NCBI GenBank assembly: GCA_964585305.1
Contig: CAZPDM010000017.1
Span: forward strand, 1-61,083
DNA length: 61,083 nucleotides
Reading direction: 5' to 3'
Source of the DNA: CAZPDM01 sp964585305
Lineage (GTDB): Bacteria; Planctomycetota; Uabimicrobiia; Uabimicrobiales; JABWCH01
Shown: positions 17,422 to 25,566 of the stretch, piece after piece
Position numbering within the stretch: the first letter of the stretch is position 1
Layout: every line of letters starts with the position of its first letter
Made by a program: the position numbers and the translations under genes
The notes under the pieces: model-generated
What the model was told of the DNA's origin: nothing
Database searches by the model: none
What the model saw: only the letters and a program-made list of their open reading frames with translations

Positions 17422-18480
17422 TTATTCTAATTGCTCAATTTTTTCTAAGTTTTCTTGATAAGTTTCAGGTGCAAGCTCTAGCTCTTTTTTAGCTTTATTT
17501 TGCCAACTCAAAATGAGTATAAACGGTATGATTCCAAATGTTAAAATGCCTACAATTACAGTAATAACAACTGGTTTATATAGTACATATCCGAGGAGTG
17601 CACTTTCTATAATTACCCATAAACTTCCAAGATATATAATGCTAATAAAAATTTTTCCAAAATTTGCCGGCAAAGCTCTTATGAGTAGAATATTGACTAT
17701 AGCAATTCCAAAGGCAATCATAGCTACTTTAAACGATCTATCTTTACGAATTTTGAGAGTTTGAATTCGTTGAGATATTTCCTCTTGGGAAAGAAAGTAC
17801 CAAGCTGCACCATCTCTTGTAAAGATATCTTTATCTTTTCTTACGTATTTATGGTAAACTTCTGCATATTTGCTAAAAAAAGGTATCAGGGATAATAGCA
17901 TAAAAAAATAAACTACTGGTTCAATTCTAATTTGATATAAATTGATTAAAGGCATTGCATCTTGTGCAGAAATAGTCATTGTAAATAATGCTGAAAGGAG
18001 ACTAAAAAAGGTTAAAATAATTAACCATCCAAATAACATTTTAGGCCCTGCTAAATCTCTACTAACAAATTTAATACGGAAAAATATACTTAATGCCCAG
18101 GATATTACTGAAAAAATTGCACCAAAATTTAGCAGTGAAGCAAGCAAATTAAATGAATCATAATGATCGTGGACGCATCTTACCAAACTTGCATATTCTG
18201 CTTTAACATAATTTGGAGAAAGTTGCTGTATATGATTTAGAGTTTTCGTAAAAGCTTCTACACTTTTAAAGGAAGATATTACACCAAATATTCCCAATAT
18301 CGCTGTCAAAAGAAAAATTGTTTGCCAAGAAGCAAAATTAGCTTCAATACTTAATGCCTTTCTATAGGGAATATCTGGTAATTTTTCAATAATTTCTTTT
18401 ATATTTTTTTCCTTATAAGAATTTTCTTTTATATCTTTTCCCTTTTTTTCTCCATAAATTTGTTCTTTTAGGTGTCCCAT
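17422..18480 (-). CDS. Polytopic inner-membrane protein, unknown function
   Basis: The 352-residue protein has a ~45-residue Lys/Glu-rich cytoplasmic N-terminus and then about seven hydrophobic segments, e.g. 'IFLLTAILGIFGVISSF', 'LFGWLIILTFFSLLSALF', 'VVYFFMLLSLIPFF' and 'VVITVIVGILTFGIIPFILI'. A cytoplasmic charged tail follows. A loop between segments carries 'GAAWYFLSQEEISQRIQTLK'. I recognise no family. It starts 11 nt after the stop of the upstream zinc-ribbon protein, with AAAGGA before the ATG, so the two form an operon. Confidence 0.65.
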   Translation of the reverse strand: MGHLKEQIYGEKKGKDIKENSYKEKNIKEIIEKLPDIPYRKALSIEANFASWQTIFLLTAILGIFGVISSFKSVEAFTKTLNHIQQLSPNYVKAEYASLVRCVHDHYDSFNLLASLLNFGAIFSVISWALSIFFRIKFVSRDLAGPKMLFGWLIILTFFSLLSALFTMTISAQDAMPLINLYQIRIEPVVYFFMLLSLIPFFSKYAEVYHKYVRKDKDIFTRDGAAWYFLSQEEISQRIQTLKIRKDRSFKVAMIAFGIAIVNILLIRALPANFGKIFISIIYLGSLWVIIESALLGYVLYKPVVITVIVGILTFGIIPFILILSWQNKAKKELELAPETYQENLEKIEQLE

Positions 18481-18491
18481 AGTATTCCTTT

Positions 18492-18974
18492 CTAAGAATG
18501 TTTAAAAATGTAAATGAGCAAAATTACGAAGGCTAGAATTAGAAAATTTTGAATAGTCTCTTTAAGTAAAAATCCGCGTTCGATGTCATTACTAAGACGA
18601 CGCGAAAAAAACATTTCACGATCTTTTTTAGAGTTTCCTAGTCTTATGACTCTGTATTTCCCTCTTGCAAACATTATAAAATTTAAATAAGAAAAAATTA
18701 ATTCTTCTACTTCTGATCCACAAATAGGACATTTTGTGTTGGTTACATCTTTTATAAATAAACCTAAATTTTTTGACAGTTTTTTTAATTCCTGTTGTTT
18801 AAAACGGCCAGAGTATAAATCTCCTGTGTCTTCTGATGTCGTTTCCATAATACATCGTGGGCAAAATCCTGCATGACCTTCCATTTCATATTCGCACTCT
18901 TTTGAGCAATAAATTTTATCACCATGAGAAATTCCGGTAATCAATAGTGTTCCACAGTTCGAACATTTTTTCAT
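18492..18974 (-). CDS. Zinc-ribbon protein with C-terminal membrane anchor
   Basis: The 160 residues contain three Cys-rich pairs: 'CSNCGTLL', 'CSKECEYE' with 'CPRC', and 'CPICGSE'. Together they look like a TRASH/zinc-ribbon-type N-terminus followed by a second ribbon. The C-terminus is a single hydrophobic helix 'FLILAFVILLIYIFK'. The start ATG at 18974 lies 2 nt from the assembly gap, so its promoter and any upstream gene cannot be seen. It probably acts at the cytoplasmic face of the membrane with the polytopic protein encoded 11 nt downstream. Confidence 0.65.
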   Translation of the reverse strand: MKKCSNCGTLLITGISHGDKIYCSKECEYEMEGHAGFCPRCIMETTSEDTGDLYSGRFKQQELKKLSKNLGLFIKDVTNTKCPICGSEVEELIFSYLNFIMFARGKYRVIRLGNSKKDREMFFSRRLSNDIERGFLLKETIQNFLILAFVILLIYIFKHS

Positions 18975-18976
18975 AG

Positions 18977-19076
18977 NNNNNNNNNNNNNNNNNNNNNNNN
19001 NNNNNNNNNNNNNNNNNNNNNNNNNNNNNNNNNNNNNNNNNNNNNNNNNNNNNNNNNNNNNNNNNNNNNNNNNNNN
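18977..19076. other. Assembly gap of 100 N
   Basis: Exactly 100 undetermined bases, the usual placeholder for a scaffold gap, so the true length is unknown. The gap removes the 3' end of the C-type lectin gene and the upstream region of the zinc-ribbon gene. Confidence 0.99.
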
Positions 19077-19414
19077 ATTACACCAAAGTCTTCATTGTTG
19101 GAATTATTTGGTTCTCCACTTCCCCAATATGTGAATGTTACAGCTTCTCCACTGCTCCATACCCATTGGCCTTCTGTAACATAATCAGTGAAACCAATCC
19201 AATATCTTGTGCTTCCAAAATTAGTTATTAACCAATTTTGTTCTGCCAAATCATTTATTGTTACTAAGTGTCCACCTAAAGCAACTGCATTACTTTCAGC
19301 AGTGAACCAGTCGCCGGAGACAGTTACATACCAATGTCCGGTAGTAGGATTATAAATAGGTGCAGCTAAAATAGGGATAGTTAATAAAATAAATAGGACG
19401 AATATTTTAAACAT
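19077..19414 (-). CDS. Secreted C-type lectin-like domain protein (C-terminus lost in gap)
   Basis: About 112 residues are readable before the gap. A signal peptide ('MFKIFVLFILLTIPILA') leads into a C-type lectin-like fold: 'HWYVTVSGDWFTAESNAVAL', 'GGHLVTINDLAEQNWL', 'YWIGFTD' and the carbohydrate-type EPN motif in 'WGSGEPNNSNNEDFG'. CTLDs bind sugars or other ligands outside the cell, often with Ca2+. AAGGAG precedes the start. The end, including any sorting signal, is missing; the frame cannot be trusted across the N run. Confidence 0.85.
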
Positions 19415-19605
19415 ATATTTTTCTCCTTACAATTCTCAAGGATAATGCTTATTTGAAATGAAGAAAGCAAATTATTGGGACTAAAAAACTTTCAACAAAT
19501 TCTATCATTCCTTTTTCTTTTTTGCAAGGAAAAAATATGTTATTCAAAAAATTAGCATTTTTGTTACTTATATTACGATTGTGTTCTTTCAGAAAGAGAA
19601 AAATT

Positions 19606-22600
19606 TTAATTATTTTTTAAAACCCAAATAGCATATTCTGGATCATTTTCTGATTCTTCTAGGCCGTAACTAGTTCCACGTAAAATAGTTGTTTTATTAT
19701 TTAAATCTTTTGGAAAGACTTCTTTATAACTCAAAATAAGACAAATAGATTCTTTCGAGTTTAATAGTAGATTGCAAGTTTCTTTATTATTTATTTTTTG
19801 CTGTTGTGTCCAACTAATTTCATCATTAGGAGTCTTTTGAATTCCAACATAAATATAGAGATTATCCTTAGCTGTTATTTCTATTTTAGAAGGATGTTCA
19901 TCATCAAGAATTTTAATTTCAGCAAATCGTTGAGGTTGAAAAAATTCTTTTACTTCTATATCTTTTTTTTCTTTGTTACTTTGCGCTCTCTTTATCCCCT
20001 GGCGTAGTTGCTCGGGAATATCTAATGTTGGTTTTCCACTACAAATTAAACCTGACCAGAAATATGGATGTGCATGATTGGCAGTATTGCGTAATGCGTT
20101 GATTTTATCTCGTTTTGCAAGATTTAATGCTTGCCAAATAGGAAATTCTTGGCAATTTGAATAAAATCTTGTGATTAAATCTTCTGTATGTTCATCAGAA
20201 ATTTTCCATAGGCTTACAATACCATAATGAGCGCCTGAGTAGTTTAATGCCCACTTAAATCCGAATATACTTTCCCCTTTATTATTGATGGTTAGGCCAG
20301 TACCTGTTTCACAACAGGCAAATATAGCACAATATACGGAATCTAAAGGTAGAAAGGAAATTTCTTCTGCAGTAAATATTTCGTTTTTATTTTCAGAAGA
20401 TGCTAAGATAATAGCAGAAAGTAGCAATGGATTATCTGAAATATTGGATTGAAATTTATTATGCTGCATTATTTGATTGAATGAAGATTCTATGTAGGGA
20501 TCGTATTCTGGAATTTTAAAAGATAAAGCAGGATATAAAAACAGCACTTTTTGCTTAGGCTCTTGAGCGATAATATATTGTAATTTCTCATTACTGTATA
20601 AATGCCATTCTCGATCTTTTTGTACCGTTTTGATTTCTCTTTTTTCTATCCAAGGAAGATGGTTTTCTTGAACTAGTTGAAGAAGTACAGGATTAGAAAT
20701 TTTTTCGTTGTTTAAATCTGATAGTAACTCATGGGGTAAATTCATAAAAGGGCGTTCTTGCCAGAAGTAGCCATGTGTTACAACATGCAACCAAAAACAA
20801 TCTCCTGTTGAAAGTTGCTGTTTAAAATTTGATTTTGTAGCAAGCTCATCGCTTAAAATAATAGTATTGCGAAAATAATGTTTTAATGTATAATCCAATT
20901 CTTTACTCATTAGCTTAGGATGTCTGATATTGTCTGCAAATTTAGGATTGCTTATCCCTAAAAATTTTTTTCCAGAATATGAAAATTTGCGAAGTAAGTC
21001 TTGACTAGAAATTAAATACACTAAATTAAATTTTTCGATAATATATTTTAAATCACCAGTAGTCTCTGGGATTACTAAAGTTTCAAAAGGGAAATTGTGA
21101 AGAAAATCATCCGGGCAAATAAGGATCAAATCTTTTTTTTGTAAAGATTCTTGTAAAGAAGACGGCAAAAGCATTTGGGTTAATTGAAGCAATTCTGTTT
21201 TTAATTCTTGTTCTGCTTGTTCATATTTTTTAGGGACTTCATTGATTTTTCTTAAGATATTTTGAGTTTTATATTTTACATTTTCCCATGTTTCCAAAGG
21301 GAAAAATTGTATTTGATCTTGAGTAAGAGCAAATACTCCTAAATAATGGGTATTTTTTTCCAAATGAAAATAGATAGCATAATCAAGCAATATAGCATTA
21401 TCAGGGATTTCTTTTTGAATTTTTCCAATAGACTTTTCAGAAAAAAAATCTACTTCTTTTAACAGTTTGCTAAGCTCTACTTCCTGATTTTCGCTTTCAT
21501 CAAGAAGAGACTGAAAATCGTTATATATTTTTTCTGTCGTCGCCTGAGATAAATCTTGATGAATAAGTTGTGCTAATTTTTCTCGTGTAAAGCAATATTG
21601 TTTCCATCTTTCAGAAATCGCAACTTCTGACTTTTTTTTCTGATTTGCGAGTATTCGAGTTACCAATCCTTTACGCCAAGCCCAATGTTGATAAGCCGCT
21701 GAATGCCATTTGACATTTTTTTCTGCTAAGTTCAAAAACATACTTATTTGGTTTTGCAAATGTGTTGCAGCATTAAAAAATTTTCTAGAAGTTGGCCAGG
21801 ATATCATTTTTTTTTCATAAAGAGATTTCCACATTTCCCAGGCTTTTTGGTTATATTTCCAAGATTCTTCATAATCTGATTGAAAATAATAAGAATATGA
21901 AATACTGGCTAAATAAGGAGCAATATGTGAATATGAATTAGAATAAAGATAGGTTTGAATTGTTGACGCTTCTTTTAAATATTTTTCTGCTTCTGCAAAT
22001 TCTTGTAGTCCATATAATATATTTCCTATATGTTCAAACGAATTTGCCAAATCAGGATGAAGTTTATTCTTGTAAAATGTTTTTCTTATTTCAAGAGACT
22101 GACAATAAAATAGCAGTGCTTTCTCAAGTTCGCCCAAATTTTCATAAGTTTTTCCAAGGTTAATACAAAAATTAGCAAAAAGTAAATCATTTTCTATCTT
22201 AGCCAGTTTAGCTATCTTATATGCTTCTTGATAATATACTAAAGAGTCTTTCCATTTTTTTAATTTTTCTGAAATGCGTCCCATATTATTGAATGAATTT
22301 GCTAATTCTAAACTATGCTTATTTTTTGATAACTTTTGATTTTCGAGAGCCTTTTGATAAAAGATTAGGGAATCTTCTAAATTACCTAATTTTTCTAATA
22401 TACGCCCAATGTTTTCAAAAAAATTTGCTAATTGCAGATGTTGATTGATAGGGAAAAATTTCTGGTAAAGTTCTAGTACTTTTTTGTATATAGTAAGAGT
22501 TTCCTGGTATCTTCCCTGAGATTCCAGAATAATTCCAACCCGATTTAAAAAAGTTATTAAGTTTAAATTATCTTGAAAATGATTACTATTTATAATATTT

Positions 22601-23262
22601 TCTATTTCTTGGAATATACTATCTGGTTCTAAGAATAAAGTAGGAATGTTTTGAGCTTGTTTTTCTAAATCAGGAGTAGTATTTCCTATATAAATTTCTC
22701 CACGAAGTTTTTCTTCAAAACTCGCCCATCCATCAAAATTTTTGGCCCATAATCCAAATTTATTTTGATATATCGCAGGTGTATAATCAGAATACGCATG
22801 ATAAATAGGACCTTCTCCCAAAACCGTTTGAATAAAATTTTCATGCAAATCATAATAGTCTGCTCTAAGCCCTATGATATAAAAAAGTTTGGAATCATCA
22901 AGATAGCGGAAACAATTTTTGGGAATTAAAGAAAAATATTTTCTTTGAGGTAATTTTTCCTCTAACTTAAGTAGATTACTTCCAAACTTGTTTTTATATT
23001 CTATTTCAATACTATGCCAACCTTCTGGTAAATTTATTGACTTAATATCTGCTCTTACTGGATAGTCGTTATAATGGTAAACTAATTTATTAGCGATTTT
23101 GAGAATTATAAAATCATCTACTGTTACTTTAAGTTCTTTTTGGATATTTTGCGCATAAGAAAAAGGAATTAAAATGCTGCTTATGAACAATACCCAGATA
23201 ATATTCATACAAAAATTATACAGTAGAAAAATAGTCAATTTTTCGCTCTTCAAACTTTTCAT
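19606..23262 (-). CDS. Exported TPR protein with C-terminal CHAT (caspase-like) protease domain
   Basis: I start at the ATG at 23262, with AAAGGA 7 nt upstream, giving 1218 residues. An N-terminal hydrophobic stretch ('IIWVLFISSILIPFSYAQ') looks like a signal peptide after a long basic region. A ~190-residue N-domain precedes several TPRs (~240-520; 'LANSFNNMGRISEKLKKWKD'). The CHAT domain lies at ~700-1100: H830 in 'HVVTHGYFW' and C984 in 'FACCETGTG' are the expected His-Cys dyad, and 'GFKWALNYSGAHYGIVSLWK' is the usual following block. A ~120-residue beta-rich tail ends the protein. CHAT enzymes are clan CD cysteine peptidases. It lies 76 nt downstream of the zinc-finger anti-sigma gene, and possible export makes it unusual. 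Confidence 0.9.
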   Translation of the reverse strand: MKSLKSEKLTIFLLYNFCMNIIWVLFISSILIPFSYAQNIQKELKVTVDDFIILKIANKLVYHYNDYPVRADIKSINLPEGWHSIEIEYKNKFGSNLLKLEEKLPQRKYFSLIPKNCFRYLDDSKLFYIIGLRADYYDLHENFIQTVLGEGPIYHAYSDYTPAIYQNKFGLWAKNFDGWASFEEKLRGEIYIGNTTPDLEKQAQNIPTLFLEPDSIFQEIENIINSNHFQDNLNLITFLNRVGIILESQGRYQETLTIYKKVLELYQKFFPINQHLQLANFFENIGRILEKLGNLEDSLIFYQKALENQKLSKNKHSLELANSFNNMGRISEKLKKWKDSLVYYQEAYKIAKLAKIENDLLFANFCINLGKTYENLGELEKALLFYCQSLEIRKTFYKNKLHPDLANSFEHIGNILYGLQEFAEAEKYLKEASTIQTYLYSNSYSHIAPYLASISYSYYFQSDYEESWKYNQKAWEMWKSLYEKKMISWPTSRKFFNAATHLQNQISMFLNLAEKNVKWHSAAYQHWAWRKGLVTRILANQKKKSEVAISERWKQYCFTREKLAQLIHQDLSQATTEKIYNDFQSLLDESENQEVELSKLLKEVDFFSEKSIGKIQKEIPDNAILLDYAIYFHLEKNTHYLGVFALTQDQIQFFPLETWENVKYKTQNILRKINEVPKKYEQAEQELKTELLQLTQMLLPSSLQESLQKKDLILICPDDFLHNFPFETLVIPETTGDLKYIIEKFNLVYLISSQDLLRKFSYSGKKFLGISNPKFADNIRHPKLMSKELDYTLKHYFRNTIILSDELATKSNFKQQLSTGDCFWLHVVTHGYFWQERPFMNLPHELLSDLNNEKISNPVLLQLVQENHLPWIEKREIKTVQKDREWHLYSNEKLQYIIAQEPKQKVLFLYPALSFKIPEYDPYIESSFNQIMQHNKFQSNISDNPLLLSAIILASSENKNEIFTAEEISFLPLDSVYCAIFACCETGTGLTINNKGESIFGFKWALNYSGAHYGIVSLWKISDEHTEDLITRFYSNCQEFPIWQALNLAKRDKINALRNTANHAHPYFWSGLICSGKPTLDIPEQLRQGIKRAQSNKEKKDIEVKEFFQPQRFAEIKILDDEHPSKIEITAKDNLYIYVGIQKTPNDEISWTQQQKINNKETCNLLLNSKESICLILSYKEVFPKDLNNKTTILRGTSYGLEESENDPEYAIWVLKNN

Positions 23263-23337
23263 TTTATTTCCTTTCAATCTGCTAACATGAACAATAGTTT
23301 TCAACAAAAAATGTTATTGTTAATTTTTCATAGCAAA

Positions 23338-23964
23338 TTATTTTTCTATTGGGAAATTACATTTTAATTCCACGCTTTTTATAGAATTTGCCTGTTCTTC
23401 TGTAATATAAGCACCATCTAATGCAAATGTTTCTCCTTTGAAGTATGATTGTGTGTCGTCATTGTATATGATAACAAGATCAACAAGCGATATATCATTA
23501 TAATCGCTTCCTTTAATAGAAATTAAATATCCTCCTTTTGAAGAATTGTGCTCAAAACGCAAAACAATTTCTTCTCCATTTGGAAATTTTTTGCCAAAAT
23601 TTAATTTAGCTGGAAGATTATTTATACCTGCTTCACCAGCAGCAATATGTTCTGGAGAAATTTGTTGGGAAAATTGGGTTTGATATTGGGATAGTATAAA
23701 TATGGGAACATCTTTTTCTACCTTCACAATTATTTTAGCATGTGCTTTTTCTTCTAATTCCATCATTATCCCAGCACATTTTGGACATGATTGTAAATGT
23801 AGAAATACTTTTTCTTGCCCTTTTTTAGGGCAAGAAAAAAATTCTTGCAAGATTTTATATGAAGGACAATTATTTGGTGGTATTTTTGGCGAAAGACCAA
23901 ATGTTTTTTGTATATATAAAACTGCGTTATTATTTTCTTCTTTATTATGTAGATTTTTCATCAT
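23338..23964 (-). CDS. Zinc-finger (ZAS-like) anti-sigma factor candidate
   Basis: The 208-residue protein has an HxxxCxxC motif at ~56-63 ('HLQSCPKCAG'), typical of zinc-finger anti-sigma N-domains. Ahead of it is a short helical region with another Cys. The C-terminal ~100 residues are beta-rich ('IVLRFEHNSSKGGYLISIKG') and resemble no family I can name. No membrane helix is present, so it is a soluble variant. Its start overlaps the end of the sigma-factor gene by 20 nt, which strongly suggests translational coupling; the ATG at 23961 has better spacing from AGGAG and may be the real start. Confidence 0.7.
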   Translation of the reverse strand: MMKNLHNKEENNNAVLYIQKTFGLSPKIPPNNCPSYKILQEFFSCPKKGQEKVFLHLQSCPKCAGIMMELEEKAHAKIIVKVEKDVPIFILSQYQTQFSQQISPEHIAAGEAGINNLPAKLNFGKKFPNGEEIVLRFEHNSSKGGYLISIKGSDYNDISLVDLVIIYNDDTQSYFKGETFALDGAYITEEQANSIKSVELKCNFPIEK

Positions 23965-25456
23965 TTTCTCCTTCTTTATTTTCTTTTTTCTTTTTAGCTA
24001 GCTTCCATAGATAGTATCCACTGCCATAAGTTAAGGATATGCCAAGTTTTTTGAGAATTAATTTAAAACGATTTTCTAAATTTTTAAACCATTGCTGAAA
24101 TTCAGCAAAATCTTTGAAAGAAAGGTTTTTGCAAGTGTCTTTTATCTTTATGGAATCCTTCTTATTTTGTTCTGCATGATATATAGAATTAAAAATTGTT
24201 TCTAAATCAAGATTATCTTGATGATAATGTTCCAAAATCATTCTAGAATATGCCCAGCAATATTTCCATTCTTTGCTTTTCATTGAGCAAGTACATTCTT
24301 TCCAATATTTTTTAAGGAGCATATCTACATTATTTTCATATAAAGATATTTGGGATATGTCTATCGCATCGGACAACTCTTTAAAGATAGAATCTATTTC
24401 TGCATCACATCCTAAAATCTTAAAAGCTATCCGAATTGTATTTTTAAAAGCTATACGCCAGGAACAATATTTACGTAGATCAATTTCTAAAGCACTGTGC
24501 AAAATTGTTTGAAACAAGGCAAGTGCTTTTTCTGTTTCTTCTTTAACTTTATCTTTACTTTGGTTCATTTCATTTGCTAATTCACTGTATCCTATTTCTT
24601 CTAAAACATGGGCACGGATAAGGTATGTATAGTAAAGTTTTTCTAATACAATTGTATTTTCTTTAGAAATATAGCAAGCCAAACTCTCGATTCCTCGTTC
24701 AAAAAGTAACTTTAAAAATTCTGGGAAATTATAGGATTGCGTATATTTTTTTTGTTCTTCTTCCAATTTTTCTAAAGCATTTTTCCAATTTTTACCAAAT
24801 GCAACCAACTCTAATGCAATATAAATTCGTGAAATAAAGTCCATGGTTTCTAAGGTATGTAAAGGTTCTGAGTTATCGTAGGACAATTCTTGAAATATTT
24901 TGACAACATTTGCCAGTGTATAATCGCAGTTATAAGAAGGATTTCGTTTGTCGTTTTTTGGTTCTATAGGTTCTTCGTCATCCGGTAAAATTTCATTTTT
25001 ATGGATAAATTTATATTTTCGTAGGTGATCGATAGCATGATTTCTTGCGACAGTTGATAACCAAGGTAGAAACTTCTTTTCTGTCGAATAAACTTGGAAT
25101 TTAGTTGGCATATCTAACCATAAATTTTGATTAGCATCTTCGCTTTCTTCGGCGATTCTATCTTTATCCCAATTTGGCAGACACCTTTTCATTGTTTGAC
25201 TAATAACTTTTAAACTTAGGCATCTAATTTTGTCTTCTAAAAAATGTGGTATTGCGAGCCATAACCAACTTTTAAATTTTTCTTCCGAATGAAATTCCGG
25301 TAATTTTTCAGCCTTATTATCTCGCTCATCCCACTGATCCCAAAATTCTTGGGCGAGTTTTTGAATTTCCTCATCCTCGCCCCAGTTAATTTTACGAATT
25401 TCAAAATAGTTAGCAATTTCATAAAAAACATAATCTTCACTTTCTTTTGTTTTCAT
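23945..25456 (-). CDS. ECF-like sigma-70 family factor, unusually long (503 aa)
   Basis: Residues ~85-165 contain a sigma region 2: 'FLPWLSTVARNHAIDHLRKY' is the ECF 2.3/2.4-type signature. A second helix-turn-helix-like stretch near 285-315 ('EEIGYSELANEMNQSKDKVK') fits region 4. Typical ECF factors are ~170-200 residues. Here ~85 residues precede region 2, there is a ~110-residue spacer with Cys, and a ~190-residue helical Cys-containing C-terminal extension follows region 4. The anti-sigma candidate overlaps its 3' end. A 34-bp palindrome lies 27 bp upstream of its start and may be a control site. Probably activates the CHAT locus itself; that is inference. Confidence 0.82.
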   Translation of the reverse strand: MKTKESEDYVFYEIANYFEIRKINWGEDEEIQKLAQEFWDQWDERDNKAEKLPEFHSEEKFKSWLWLAIPHFLEDKIRCLSLKVISQTMKRCLPNWDKDRIAEESEDANQNLWLDMPTKFQVYSTEKKFLPWLSTVARNHAIDHLRKYKFIHKNEILPDDEEPIEPKNDKRNPSYNCDYTLANVVKIFQELSYDNSEPLHTLETMDFISRIYIALELVAFGKNWKNALEKLEEEQKKYTQSYNFPEFLKLLFERGIESLACYISKENTIVLEKLYYTYLIRAHVLEEIGYSELANEMNQSKDKVKEETEKALALFQTILHSALEIDLRKYCSWRIAFKNTIRIAFKILGCDAEIDSIFKELSDAIDISQISLYENNVDMLLKKYWKECTCSMKSKEWKYCWAYSRMILEHYHQDNLDLETIFNSIYHAEQNKKDSIKIKDTCKNLSFKDFAEFQQWFKNLENRFKLILKKLGISLTYGSGYYLWKLAKKKKENKEGENDEKST

Positions 25457-25482
25457 TTTTTATCTCTTTCTAGAAAAGATTC

Positions 25483-25516
25483 CTATTGGCCATTGTAATA
25501 TTACGTTGGCCAATAG
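25483..25516. promoter_or_regulatory. 34-bp near-perfect palindrome upstream of the sigma gene
   Basis: CTATTGGCCA (25483-25492) and TGGCCAATAG (25507-25516) are exact complements. Between them GTAATATTAC (25495-25504) is itself a perfect palindrome, so only the two linker pairs mismatch. It sits in a 110-bp intergenic region, 27 bp before the sigma-factor ATG. No T-run follows on the minus strand, so an operator or leader structure is more likely than a terminator. Confidence 0.6.
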
Positions 25517-25566
25517 AAAGATAGGGGGAACATTTTTTTTAATTTTGAGGAAAAAATTATTGTACC

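Noticed and set aside
18971..19414. Lectin gene read as a complete frame across the N run
   Set aside because: The 100 N are of unknown true length, so frame and stop beyond the gap are meaningless; only the part to 19077 is annotated.
23263..23337. Inverted repeat AACAATA...TATTGTT between the anti-sigma and CHAT genes
   Set aside because: Seven-base A/T arms with a long loop are expected by chance in such AT-rich sequence, and no T-run follows.
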